Part shown: piece after piece, positions 37,235-52,784 of the stretch | How positions within the stretch are numbered: the stretch's first letter is position 1 | Layout: each line of letters starts with the position of its first letter | DNA from: Terana coerulea | Lineage: Eukaryota; Basidiomycota; Agaricomycetes; Polyporales; Phanerochaetaceae | NCBI GenBank assembly: GCA_024811115.1 | Contig: JAKOGH010000216.1 | Location: 186,001-250,000, forward strand | DNA: 64,000 nt | Direction: 5' to 3' | The notes under the pieces: generated by a model | The model's database searches: none | What the model was told of the DNA's origin: nothing | Seen by the model: only the letters and a program-made list of their open reading frames with translations | Program-made: the position numbers and the translations under genes

Positions 37235-37405
37235 ATGAACACTCGGGGCGTACTGTCGAAGATTCGAGCACATGTCTGCGTCTGGGAGGCGGCGTACAAG
37301 GATAGAGGACCATACCCCTTTGTGTTGGTCACACGGGGAGAAGTTGATGATATCGATGAGCTGGTAGGTCGCACGGCCCCGCCATGGCGCTGCCAGTTAC
37401 ACTAA
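37235..37405 (+). CDS. possible small protein of 56 residues, not recognised
   Basis: A short uninterrupted frame opens MNTRGVLSKIRAHVCVWEAA and includes YPFVLVTRGEVDDIDEL before a TAA at 37403-37405. Composition is protein-like with mixed hydrophobic and charged residues. A GTAGGT after DIDEL could be a splice donor, so it may be the first exon of something longer or a remnant of a larger gene. No homology is recognised; the gap between PAC1 and the reductase gene is otherwise empty. Confidence 0.25.
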   Translation: MNTRGVLSKIRAHVCVWEAAYKDRGPYPFVLVTRGEVDDIDELVGRTAPPWRCQLH

Positions 37406-37539
37406 CCGGAGAGCCAGCAAGCACGGTGTGGAGAACGACGGTAAAAGGACCACACATGGAGAGACTTTAGGCGTATTGGCGCAGTCTGCAGACATGTTAC
37501 ACAGTTCTTACACATAGGGTGCTATTAGGCGTGCCACAA

Positions 37540-39879
37540 CTATATCAAGGGTTCCCCTTGATCACTCAAGAATTTCCACAAGGCATCTGGGTCTTTGTAG
37601 TCATGATGCACTATGCTTACGAGCCACCGCTGGTTCCTGATCCCTTCCAACAACTTTCGCTCGTCGGATTCTGGCGCGTAGTATGATGCCCATTCCGCCC
37701 AAGTGTCGAAAGCTTCCTCCTAGATGGATATCAGTATCCGCAAGGTATGGAAGACGCGGGTGAGATTAGCAGACCTTCCATGCCAGGAAAAGACTCCTTT
37801 TCGATGATAGTGGACTGAGCAACCTCTTGCCCAGAGAAGACACCCCATGTCACGGCGTTACGGCCGCCTTCCGCGACATTCGAGCGGAAGCCATCCTTGA
37901 AACCGGTTGGTCAGGAGAGAACTGGCCCAGTATTATTAAGGCTCACCTCCAAGTCTGCGGCAAAGTAGTCCACCCATCCTTGTCCTTGCTCCCGGATCTT
38001 CTTCTCAATCCTATCAACATCCTCCTTTTCCACGAAAAACTCCACGAAGCATTTTTGGTACACGTATCCTCCCTGGGGGCCCCATCCGACAACCTCATCC
38101 GAGGAACGAGCGCCGTCAATAGCTGGCTGCGAGCCGACCGTCCACCAACCCTTCTTGGTCAGGCGCTCGAGGTGGCGGATGATCATGAGCGACTCCGGCG
38201 AGAGCGGCTCGGTTGAGAAGGGCGTGTTGGCAATCTTGGAGTGCAAATACCGGAGGAACACGTTGGAAATGTCTTCGACGGTCTTCGGGTATCCCCACTG
38301 AGACAGTGCTTGGTCGCGCTTGAAGAAAAAAAATGGAGTTGAGTAAGAAGACGATGCGAGCCAGCGCAAGAACACGAACTGTGACGCTAGCAGTGTTCCA
38401 TGGGTTGAGAGCGCCGAATGCTGGACTCTTGTAGTCACCGAAACGGCCGTTAGGGAAGTCGTCCCATGTCGCGGCATGGTTCAATTCACCCTTTCCGGAT
38501 TCAGTGTCTGCGGTCGGGGCAATGGCGAGCTCGCTCGTAGCAGAATCTGTTGCTCTATGCGGCGATATAATGAAGTCCGCCTGGGCCGGGCGGTGCTCCA
38601 GAGTTGGGGTGTTTGCTCCGGAGACCTCGCCGATGAGCTTATTGGTTATATGTGTATAGCTTGGTACGCCCCAGCCCAAGCCTTCGATAACTCGTTGTAC
38701 ACTCTTCTCCAGATTGAGTGTGCATAGGTGAACGCCAGGGATGTTGCCTTCAAACGTGAGACGCTTGATCATTTCGACTGCAAGTTCGACGCCGTAGTCT
38801 TTCACCTTCTGGTCATCATGCTGAAAAAGAAAGCATGAAGTCAGCTTGTAAACAATGTTACATATGTAGGGAAGCGTACGCGGATTTCCACCAGATCAGA
38901 CATGAGCTTCACCGGTACGCGAGTACCACAAAGTTTCGTCAAGCGCAAGAATGAAGCATAGGTTTGAATGGGCATGATGCCGGGTATAATGGGCACCTTG
39001 ATACCTGCATTATCCGGCCTTCAGCATCGGCAAAACAAAAGACCTACGTAAACATACCAGCCGCGCGCACTTTCTTCTCCCAGCGGAAGAATCCGTCCAC
39101 ATCGTAGAAAAGTTGAGTGACGATGTAATCCGCGCCAGCATCGACTTTCTGCTTCAGATATTCAATCTCGCCATCCTCGTCGGTTGTGCTTTCAGTATGC
39201 CCGTCAGGGTATGCTACGCCGAATAAGTAAGTCACATATTTTTAGCGCGCATGAGGGAGAAGAGACCTGCCGCAGCAATGCTGAAGTCATTGTATTCTGG
39301 GAGAGACCGGATGTAGCGAATCAAGTCCGAGCCGTGGACAAAGCGCGAGTCGGTGGGAATCCATTCTTCGTCGCCTCTCGGTGCATCTAGTCAATACGGG
39401 GTGAGAGCGCTCTCACAGGATATCCAGATATCCAGGCATGATTCACCTCCTCGCAGGGCTAGTAAGCTCGTTATTCCCCGTTCTTTTGCAGCCTGCTTGC
39501 GGTTCAGCTCCTCACCGTCGCGAGAGATAAATGAAAACATACCTTGAGAGCATCATCTATGGACCCCTTCTCCATGTTCGTGCACGTTAGATGCATGACT
39601 GTGTCCAGTCCATACTCTTGCCGGGTGACACCTGCGAGGTCGAGACTGCGGTCCTTTGTGCTTCCTCCAGCACCCCATGTAACAGACAGCGCAAGAGGTG
39701 ACAATGCGGACAAGCGTGAAATACGCGAAAGCAGGTTCTCAAAGCCCTGCCATGAGATCAGTACACTGCTAGATTCTGATGAGGATGCACGCGACCTGGT
39801 CGGTCTTTGGTGGGAAGAATTCGAGTGTGAAGAACGGCCTGTTGCCGCTGTAGCTCGCAATTTTGTCCGCAAGCTTCAT
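37540..39879 (-). CDS. methylenetetrahydrofolate reductase
   Basis: Flavoenzyme reducing 5,10-methylene-THF to 5-methyl-THF for methionine synthesis (yeast Met12/Met13 type). The start at 39879 gives MKLADKIASYSGNRPFFTLE, then FFPPKTDQ and an intron before GFENLLSRI, SVTWGAGGSTKDRSLDLAG, YGLDTVMHLTCTNM, FGVAYPDGH, DAGADYIVTQLFYDVDGFF, GVHLCTLNLEKSVQRVIEGL. An internal Thr/Ser/Ala/Pro-rich linker precedes the regulatory half: WDDFPNGRFGDYKSPAFGAL, WGYPKTVEDISNVFLRYLHS, GWWTVGSQPAIDGARSSDEV, GWGPQGGYVYQKCFVEFF, EAFDTWAEWASYYAPESDER, with the TAG at 37540-37542. The paralogue (Met12 or Met13) cannot be decided. Divergent from the RAB6-like gene. Confidence 0.94.
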
Positions 39880-40216
39880 CGTTGGCCTCTACGAAGTCCG
39901 TGTATGGGGAAAGGGGAAGAGGAGAGTGAGAGAGCTCAAGCAAGCGATGGCGGCATTGCGACTCATCCACATCCAATTCACATCCGCGCGGGGAACGCTA
40001 ATTTTATGAGCGCTAATCTAATCAAAGCGGCTATTACGCCGCGCATGATTTCCCCCGGACTCGTCGGGCGTCAACGAGCCTAGAGCCACACACTGCGCCA
40101 GCGACCGGTCACCCGAACACTCAGCACTCTCAGCAACGAGCCACCTCGCGCTTTCGACTGATTCTTGTATATCTGACCCTTGTACCACTTGTATCTTAAC
40201 GACCAAGCAAGACAAA

Positions 40217-41141
<925 letters not shown>

Positions 41142-41369
41142 GGTAATGCGCGAGCCTGTGTAAGCTGTTGCTGTTGTCCGTCCGTGCGAAGGACTCCACT
41201 GCGCCCTACATTCCCAACTGCCGCTGCTGGTAATTATTTACTTTGTTTCCCTGACGTTCCATCATGTTGTGCGATATCAGAGCAAGGGCATTTGCGGTGC
41301 CTTGGTGTCATGTACTATACAGCAACTATACATTGGATTTATTGTTCCTTCGGGTGGCAGTCGAGATAA

Positions 41370-42817
41370 TTAGCCGCGATTCATGGTGTTACCGGCGCCC
41401 TTCGGATTCGCATCGGTATACTGAGCCCAGTCCTCGTCCTTCTGTCTCTTCTCTTCGCCTCTTTCTTCAGCGAAGGCCGTCCCGTCCATTTCAGAGTCAA
41501 GTTGCAGTTGCTCAGAGGTGGTGAGTTGATTTTGGGATGCAGCCCTGTACATTTTTCCAGTCAGGGGAAGTAAGGAGACATTTTGCGAGGTGCACTCACC
41601 CGCCGCCCGTGATGATATTTCCTCGTTGCTGCTCAATCTCGAGGTACTCGTCAATAGACATAGTGGGTAATCGGTGGTCCGCCTGAAAGACCTGAGACTG
41701 CAGTCTTGCTCGATCAGAGGCACCGGCCGGCAAAATTGTGAATGGTCGCATTGGCTACATTGAGTTAGTTATGAGTAAATTATTCGCTCAGGGCGAGTTT
41801 GACCGTACCTTGCCGCTAGAGTCCAAAAGCGGTCCCTTGCCGTCGGGTCCGCCCCTTGGTGTCGACGCATCGAGCCGCCACATGTCGTCCTGCTCTTTCG
41901 GATTCCCTGTTCGGCTGCGCGGGTCGTCTGAAGGAGGCTGAGGTGGGGGCATATTCCGTAGAAGCTCTATTTCCTGTTCCAGGCTGTCAAGCTGTGTTTG
42001 GGCTTGGGTATATGTGAGTCGAAAAAGCAGCAACGTAGCCTCGCGCAGAATGTCTTCTACTTCGGAGTCTTCTTCGACGTCAGAAGAGCTATGCGCGGAA
42101 GAGGACGTGGGAAGAAGGGATGCGATGAGCTCGAAATCTGAGCTGGGCTCCGTGTTTCCAGCTTGATGCCGCCGTTTCCGTACCGCCTACCGATTGCGAG
42201 AGTGAGTCAGAAGAAGTTGAGCTACAGCTGCAATATATACACACCTCAATCTTGGCTCTAAGCTCCTTCTCCTTCTGGTATTGTTTAATCTTCAACTCGC
42301 GCCGCTTGGCAGGATCGGCAACCAGGCTTGTTTTCCTCTCGTATAATTCTCTCTCCATTTCTGGAATAATTTCATAGTTCCCCAAGTACGACAGATACTC
42401 CTTCAGCAGAGCCTGAACAGAATGGTCACTGTCAGCAAGATATCCAGGAGAGGACAAGACTGACCTGCGCACGGCCTATGCGAAGCAGTCGCTCCTGAGG
42501 ATCCACTGTCCGTGCTCTGTTTTCCACTTCCGCGAGAGAAAAGGGTACAAAGAGATATACGAGGTCCCGTGTGGAGATGTCCGACAGGGTTTCATTTGGG
42601 CTAAAAAGCGCAAGAGAGGCTACACGGGTGTGCACGGCCGCGAGGTCGGCGGTCGCAGACTGGATGAGCTCCTGAATTTAGAGAAGGTAAGGATACGTTG
42701 CAAAGTAAAAATGGAGGAATCACGTACTTGGGTTTCGTCGTGGATGGTCGGAAGATTTGATGCCTTCGCTGCACTGGACAATGCACGGCCAAAAAGGTTC
42801 GCGAGAGGAACATCCAT
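41370..42817 (-). CDS. TAP42: TAP42/alpha4-like PP2A-binding protein
   Basis: Regulator of type 2A phosphatase catalytic subunits in TOR signalling. The ATG at 42817 opens MDVPLANLFGRALSSA. Helical N-terminal domain: LALFSPNETLSDISTRDLVY, YLFVPFSLAEVENRAR, RLLRIGRAQALLKEYLSYLG, ERKTSLVADPAKRRELKIKQ, YQKEKELRAKIE. The C-terminal part carries the family signature PMRPFTILPAG, MSIDEYLEIEQQRGNIITGG and the end DWAQYTDANPKGAGNTMNRG before the TAA (41370-41372), matching the conserved WxxYKDxxPRGxGNxxNRG ending. Divergent from ATG9, with about 370 bases between start codons. Confidence 0.93.
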
Positions 42818-43184
42818 GTTGTGTTGCGCAGATTTTAGACACAGCCTCCGTGGTAGAGAGTAAGCGTTCGAGGTTCACACGTTCAAGACTCCGAGTGTAA
42901 AGAGGCAGGTGGTAGAAGCGAGGAAATGCCCGGCGAAACTCTGTATGTAGTGGGTAAGCCGCAAGCGACAGAGCGAAGTAATGACACGGAAGGATCTAGC
43001 GCCCATAAACACGCTCATTCCACGTGCTGAGAACCTCCTGCCTGATTAGCGTTGTGCGGGCCCTGGGGGCGCAAGCGGATGCGCTGCTGCTTGTCCAACA
43101 ACTCGTAACGACGCTCGAGAGAGCATCCTCTGCCTGCCTGCCTACTCCTACGGCTGCCTCTGGAAGCCATTAAATGCCGCACAG

Positions 43185-46100
43185 ATGTCCAACTCACCGC
43201 AAAGTCCCTCCACACGTCCCATGTCTTCCTCGCGGTCGCTCCACGGCTCACAGTCCATATTTCCGGGAGCGAGCAGCTCTCGACCGTTCCTCAACATGCT
43301 GAATCCCATGATGGGCCGCGGATATCAAGGGTACATGCAGGCCAACCAATCAGTGCTGGAGGAAGAGGAGGAAGAGGACGATGACGGGCACGCGAGCAGA
43401 GGTGATATTGAATCAGGCCAGGCGACCCGCAGCCCCTACGCCTGGCGCCGCCTCCAAGGGCAAGCCGCGACGTGTATCATGGCGCGCAGATGCCTCTGAG
43501 ATGAATGTCTTAAGGCCAAATATCAAACAGGACGACGCGCGGCATGAGAATGATTCGTCTGACGATGAGGTGCCCCAGGATTTCATGATTGAGACCGCGA
43601 CGCCTGGTGGTGCTACTCGCAAGCCTCGCTCTCCAAATACTCCTCGTGCATCATCACACAAGGGGAAGGAACGTGAAGGCCGTAAGCAAGCACTTCATTC
43701 CACCTCTCGCAAGCCGACTACGCCTATACTGCCAACATCCGCTCCCGTGTCCATACCACCGCGGCCCTCGGAGTTAGACGTGGAAGATGGGCCTACCGAT
43801 GCACTGCCCCTAGACGAGCAGAAGCTGAAGCAGATGCGCGGTCTAGACGCGTATGAACGCGCGCTGTGGAACTGGGTTAACGTCTACAACTTGGATGAAT
43901 TCCTCCAAGAAGCGTACTACTACTACGAGGGAAAGGGGATCTACAGCATCGCGCTGTCTCGAGGACTAAACTTGCTGTTGGTAATCACCTATCTGTACCG
44001 CTTTCTGTAATTGAGCCATTGATCTGTTTTCTAGAACTGTGGGTTTCGTGATAGGATTCTCAACCTTCCTACTTGGTTGCGTGGATTACTCGAAGATACG
44101 ACATGGCAAGGCCACACGTCTGTCGGAAGTTGTTGTGTCCCGCTGTGTATCTAGGCAAGTTGCCTCATATCACCCAAAACTTATATAAGAGGAGCTAACC
44201 GTCCCGTTAGATTCTCCGGGGTCACCTTACTCTTCTTCACACTCTTCACTGCCTTCTTTGCGTGGCAACTCGTGTCGTATGTCATGAGCATAACGCGGCT
44301 GGCGGATATGTACAACTTTTACACATACCTTCTGCGCATTCCAGACGTGAGCGATCCCCCTTTCTGCATCTTACTGGGCTGAAACAAGACTGAACCATTT
44401 AGGCTGATATACAAACTATCTCGTGGCCCGAAGTAGTTCGGCGGATCGGTGCAATACGCGAGGACAATCCTTTGACAGCAATCTCTTCCACGGCCACAGC
44501 ATCCGTTACGGCCAAGCTGGACGCTCACGACATCGCTAATCGCATCATGCGGCAAGAAAACTATCTCATCTCGCTCTTCAACAAAGAGCTATTGGATCTG
44601 CGGATACCTCTGCCTGAACCCCTTCGACGATTAGTTGGCCAGGAGAATGGAAACGGCAGGATGCTTACGAGGGCACTCGAGTGGAATTTGAGGTTCTGCC
44701 TGATGGAGTTCTTGTTCAGCAGGAGTGGGAAGGTCAGGAAGATATTCTTGCACGGCAAGAATCGGCCTCAGCTGATAGAGGGGTACGTGTTTTTTGGATT
44801 GTTGAGTGTAGTATGCTGACTATATGCGCCAGGTTGAGGAGGCGGTTCATTTTCATGGGCATCTTGAACGCGATATTCGCCCCATTCATTGTTCTATACC
44901 TTGTGATGTACTCGTTCTTTCGATACTTCGAGGTTAGTGTGCAATTCTGCTTGCATTTCTGCGGTAACTAAAATATTCGGTCTAGGAATACCACAAGGAT
45001 CCCTCTAATATGAGTGGAAGGCGGTACACACCCTTCGCCCAGTGGAAATTCCGGGAATTCAACGAGCTACCGCACACCTTTGCACGGCGACTCAACGAGT
45101 CGTATCCGACAGCGAGTATGTATATCGGACAGTTCCCTAACGAGAAGGTCACTCTCGTCGTTCGGTACGTGATGTTTATGTCGAGATGCATAAGTAATCC
45201 AACGCGAACACATCCGCTCCATAGATTTGTTTCGTTTATTGCAGGGTCTTTTGCCGCCGTCTTGGTGCTTGCCTCTGTTCTGGACCCCGACATGATTGTG
45301 TACTTCGAAATAACACCACACAGGACAGCACTGTTCTATCTCGCCTTGTTTGGCTCCATCCTCGCAGTAGCACGAGGCATGATACCGGAGGAAACAAGGG
45401 TCTTCGATCCTGACCTGCTCATGACGGAGGTAGTGCAGTATACGCATTACATGCCGGACGAGTGGAAGGATCAACTGCACTCGAAGAAGGTATGCATAAA
45501 GTGCCCTACCTTTCAAATGTTGCTCACACTTACCTGCAGGTTCACGAGCAATTTGGGGAGCTGTTCCAGATGAAGATCGTCATCTACGCGCAAGAGCTCC
45601 TCTCTGTTCTCCTTACTCCGCTTGTCCTGTGGTTATCCCTGCCGAAATGCACCCCTGCGATTATCGACTTCTTCAGGGAGTTCACTGTCCATGTGGATGG
45701 GCTTGGATACGTTTGTAGCTTCGCTGTCTTTGATTTCCAGCGCCATGGTAATGTGAAGGTCAGTGGATCACTGCTTTGTGGAGGCCATATAACTATATTG
45801 ATGGTTTCGTGTCGACAGTTCGGGGCCCCCACGAACGTGAGCGACGAACGCCTTATGTCAAAGGAGGGCAAGATGGAGAAGAGCTTCCTCAACTTCAAGG
45901 CTGCTCACCCTGAGTGGATGCCTTCAGACCCGTCGGGCTCACTCTACCTCAGTCGCATGGCTGACTACAACACCGTAGGCCTGGGACGACATAGGCTATT
46001 CCGCAGGCCGTCAGGAAGCGGTCTCAATTTGGCGTCCACTATGCATGATCCTGATCGCAAGCCTGACCTCAGCGAGAAGGCCAGTCAGTATGATCGTGCA

Positions 46101-46523
46101 TTACAGGCTAGTCAGGCAGCGCGTCGGCGGAGTAGCAACCTGGTGCAGAGCCGACTGGGCGGCCCATCGTCCTCGTCGATCTTCCAAAGCGGCGTCGGCC
46201 TCGGAGTTGCGCAAACGGCGGTGTTGGGAGACTCGCATGGCAGTGCTGGTCCTCCAATGCCTGAGGCGACCGATGTGCAGGCGAGCACAATCCCTGAGGA
46301 GGACTTGGTAGAAGATGGTGGCGTGGGGAGTATGCTTGGGGAGTCGTACGTCGACGGTAGGCGACCGAAGGGGAACCGGTCGGTCTCCCAGTCACAGCAG
46401 GAAGAAGACGAGGAGCTCGAGGATGGTGGTGTGCTTGGGTTGCTTGCGCAGATCTATGGCACTGGCGCCAACTTGAAAGGGCGGGGAGAGGCCCGCCAAG
46501 GGCGATCTAATCTCTTACTTTAA
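43185..46523 (+). CDS. ATG9: autophagy lipid scramblase ATG9
   Basis: Trimeric membrane scramblase that seeds phagophores. N-terminal disordered acidic region, then MRGLDAYERALWNWVNVYNL, LDEFLQEAYYYYEGKGIYSI, TVGFVIGFSTFLLGCVDYSK, ADMYNFYTYLLRIPDADIQT, ISWPEVVRRIGAIRED, ANRIMRQENYLISLFNKELL, FIFMGILNAIFAPFIVLYLV, FFRYFEEYHKDPSNMSGR, FREFNELPHTFARRLNES, YIGQFPNEKVTLVVRFVSFI and AGSFAAVLVLASVLDPDM, all highly conserved in Atg9. Several transmembrane helices. The C-terminal tail is long, Ser/Gly/Glu-rich and disordered. Between residues of about 72 and 75 the frame changes: a 31-nt GT-AG interval (43402-43432) would restore it, giving SRAPTPGAASKGK, but such an intron would be very short. Confidence 0.95.
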
Positions 46524-46813
46524 CTAGTACTTTTGCTCATACATACACTTCGTGGATCTCCGTGCTTTTCGCCGTCTCGTCGATGCTTTATTAGAAACTT
46601 ACGTGAACTTGTCGTCTGTGCATTTGGCGGGGACCCTGAGAGAACAGCGAGCGTCTGCATGGTGTCATCTGAAACTGATCTCTCAGCAACTTGGGTGTTG
46701 CTCTCACCGCCACACTTTCATCTCCTTGATATACCTTGACCCCCACCAACGCTGCGAGCGTACGCCCTTGCTGGCACATTCTCGTCTCTCTTTTCGCCTT
46801 CATTCACGCAGTG

Positions 46814-49684
46814 ATGCGCCTTTTCTCTGGCTTGGTTGTTGCGCTGCTTCTGGGCAATTCTGCGCTCGCGGCACGACCTACGAAGCGCCACTACGACTCT
46901 CACGACTACTATGTCTTGCAACACGATCCTTCAGCCGATGCATCGCTGGACGAATGCGCCAACGCATTAGGGGTAGAGGTCGTTGAGCAGGCGGGAGAGC
47001 TGCAAAACCACTGGCTTGTGCGGACGGCGAAGCCGCCGCTTGCTGCGCGGGAAACGGAGACAGTAGACCGTGTGCTACGGGCCTTCGACAACATCAGAAC
47101 ACTCGCAGCATCGCCCAGGCATGCGAGAAACGAGGGCGTGCAGCACAGTAGACGGGTTGCATCGTCGGTCAGGTATCTCGAGAGGCAGACCCTGCGCCAA
47201 CGCGTGAAGCGAGCACCGCCGCCCATACGACCTGGAGACGAGAAGGACGCGCCCACGACGCAGCAGGTCGCGGAGCAGCTGCAGATTACCGACCCAGAGT
47301 TCTCGAGGCAATGGCATCTCGTCAACGACGACTACCCCCGCTACATGATGAACGTCTCCACCCTCTGGGCGGAAGGCATCACCGGCAAGGGCGTCATTAC
47401 GACGCTGGTGGACGATGGTCTGGATTACAACAGCGACGACCTGGCTGCCAACTTCGTAAGTTCCGATCCTCGGTTGCGAGGTCGCGAAAACTGACAAGAT
47501 GTGTAGTGGGCTGAAGGTTCGCACGATTACAACGACCATGAAGACCTACCGACGCCAAAACTGTTCGACGATCACCACGGAACGCGCTGCGCAGGTCAAA
47601 TCGCTGCGGTGAAGAACGACGTCTGCGGTGTCGGAGTCGCGTACGACTCGAAAGTCGCCGGTGTTCGTATATTATCCGGACCTATCTCCGATGTCGACGA
47701 GGCTGCATCCCTGAACTTTGGCTACCAAAATGCCTCGATCTTCTCATGTAGTTGGGGACCACCTGACGATGGCCGGTCGATGGAGGGCCCTGGATATCTC
47801 GTGAAGAAAGCGATTGTCAACGGCGTACAGAACGGACGCGGAGGAAAGGGATCAGTCTTTGTCTTCGCCAGTGGGAACGGTGGTCGGAACGGAGATCAGT
47901 GCAACTTCGACGGCTACACCAACAGTATCTTCTCCATTACTGTTGCATCGTTCGATTTCAAGGGCCTTCATCCCGACTATTCCGAAGCTTGTGCAGCCAA
48001 CATGGTTGTGGCAGCTTCCTCCGGTAGCGGCAACCACATCGTGCGTGTATTCATACTTTCGACTCATTTCCTTGCTAACGTCAATGCAGACCACCACAGA
48101 TATTGGCAAGAACAAGTGCGCGCATACGCACGGAGGCACTTCAGCCGCGGCGCCGAATGCTGCAGGTGTCTTCGCCCTTGCACTTTCAGTCAGGTATGGG
48201 TTGGCCTCAATTCTTGGGGAGCATCACTAACCAGATGCTTTAGGTCCGACCTCAGCTGGCGCGATATGCAGCACATTGCTGTCCGTGCGGGCGTAAAGCT
48301 CAACCCAGAGGATCCGGATTGGGAGATGACTTCCGCTGGTCGCCCGTACAGCTACAAGTATGGCTACGGTGCCCTGAACGGCGTGGAGTATGTTAACGTC
48401 GCGAAGACATGGCAGTTGGTAAAGCCGCAGGCCTGGATCGAGATGGCTCCTATACAAATCGGCAACGGCACGATGGACATCTTCCAGACGATGAGCGGTG
48501 GAGAGGAGATCGTTGAGGGCGGCATTACGAGCAAGATGCAGGTCACTGATGCGATGTTGAAGGAGCACAACTTCGAGAAGCTAGAGCACATTACCGTCAA
48601 AGTCTGGATCCAGCACTCTCGTCGTGGAGATGTCGAAGTTGAGCTGGTCAGTCCCAACGGTGTCAAGAGTGTGCTGGCGGGCAAGAGGCACGGCGATAGC
48701 GCTACTACCGGTTTCCCGGGTTGGACTTTCATGACTGTCAAGCACTGGTAAGTTGCATGCAGATTTGAACTTACCTCAATAGCTAATGATCGATGGACAT
48801 CTAGGGACGAGAATCCTATCGGCGACTGGACCATCCGCATCTCTGATCAAGACAAGGATAACGAGGAAGGAAAGTTCTTAGGCTGGACTATGTCATTCTG
48901 GGGCTCAGTCATCGACGCTTCGAAGGCCAGGACTTGGGAACTGCCCATCCTCGAGGGCACTTTACCTCCGCTGTTCCCCACCGATAACACGCCTGCAACA
49001 CCTTCAACCTCCGTTGCCACTAAGACTATCGACAAGCCGACCGCCCACCTACCTACGGACCACGGTGACGCCCCAGGCGAGTCGCATAAGCCAGCTTTCC
49101 CTGGCTCATCGACCGCGCCGAGCGGAAAGCCTGCCGCAAATGCGGAGGTCGTGCCCAGCTCCACGCCTGCGTCCTCAACGACGCCGACGCCCGATGAGGG
49201 CTGGTTCTCCGACATGTCCAAGCTCATGAACACCCAAGCGTGGTTCTTCGTCGCCCTCGGTGCCGTCGCGCTGTTCGGCACCGGCGCCGCCATCTTCTTC
49301 TGGCGGCGCTCCGTACAGCGGCGCAAGAACTACCAGAGTCTGCCCGCTGGCGACGACGTCGCGATGAGCTCCGTCGGTGGTCCCCGTTCAAAAGAGCTGT
49401 ACGCCGCGTTCGATGAAGATGACGACGAGGACGCAGATGAGCACACCGGCCTGCGGCGCGGCGTCGACACACCGCCAGTGGGCCTCGGCTACCACTCTGC
49501 GTTCCTAGAAGATGAAGACCCATCAACCGCAGGGGGGCCGCGCACGGCTTACCGGGACGAGCCAGATCCCAGCGAGACTGAGAAGCACCACGGTCGGTCA
49601 GATAGCCCGGCGAGTGGGAGTGGGAGCGGGAGTGGAGACTGGGAACATGCGTCGCAAGAGCACACGCCTACTCATCATACATGA
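46814..49684 (+). CDS. KEX2: kexin-type proprotein convertase
   Basis: Golgi serine endoprotease cleaving after Lys-Arg/Arg-Arg pairs. The ATG at 46814 starts a signal peptide (MRLFSGLVVALLLGNSALAA). Prodomain ends near the QRVKR site. S8 subtilisin/kexin catalytic residues: Asp in VITTLVDDGLDY, His in DDHHGTRCAGQIA, oxyanion Asn in VFASGNGGRNGDQC, Ser in HTHGGTSAAAPNAAGVFALA. P domain: VWIQHSRRGDVEVELVSPN, GWTFMTVKHW, NPIGDWTIRISD. A Ser/Thr/Pro-rich stalk leads to one membrane helix (AWFFVALGAVALFGTGAAIF), then a basic stop-transfer and a long acidic cytosolic tail with Tyr motifs for Golgi retrieval (family knowledge). Introns at about 47456-47506, 48041-48090, 48196-48243 and 48750-48805. 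Confidence 0.96.
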
Positions 49685-49869
49685 TTCGTTTAATGTGCAT
49701 TCATTGTAGCGGTTTTTGGTCATCTATATTGGTATATTTATGTGACATTATACGAGGAACCTCGAACAGCGCGATAGAACTAGTAATACCATTGACATAC
49801 ATAGCAGAGCGAGCAAACAGATGATATGACAAAAAGCAAATAAGGACAAGATCAAAACAGTCCCATAGG

Positions 49870-52581
<2,712 letters not shown>

Positions 52582-52784
52582 GGCGGGAGGAAACAAGGAG
52601 GAATGGGCGCTCAAGCGGATTGAACGCGACGGACGCGTTCAGCGGGCGCCTAAGCGGGTCTGTACCCCTGACTTCCCACAATATTATATTCTAGTTATCG
52701 ACCGAATTATGGATGAATTTCTTTCCCCCGTCCCCCGCTTCGTCCAGGCCGCCGCACCGCGAACTCTGCCGTTTTGTGTAATAT
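52582..52784. promoter_or_regulatory. bidirectional promoter of MCM7 and DNMT-like gene 1 with MCB and E2F-like boxes
   Basis: The two divergent start codons are about 200 bases apart. The interval holds a perfect MluI cell-cycle box ACGCGT at 52633-52638 inside ggacgcgttc, an E2F-like GGCGGGA at 52582-52588, and GC-rich repeats such as gcgggcgcc. MCB sites recruit MBF-type complexes at G1/S in fungi and MCM genes are known targets; sharing the site with a methyltransferase gene is inferred. Confidence 0.55.

Noticed and set aside
49224..49526. Arg-rich minus-strand frame in KEX2
   Set aside because: Antisense of the acidic KEX2 cytosolic tail.
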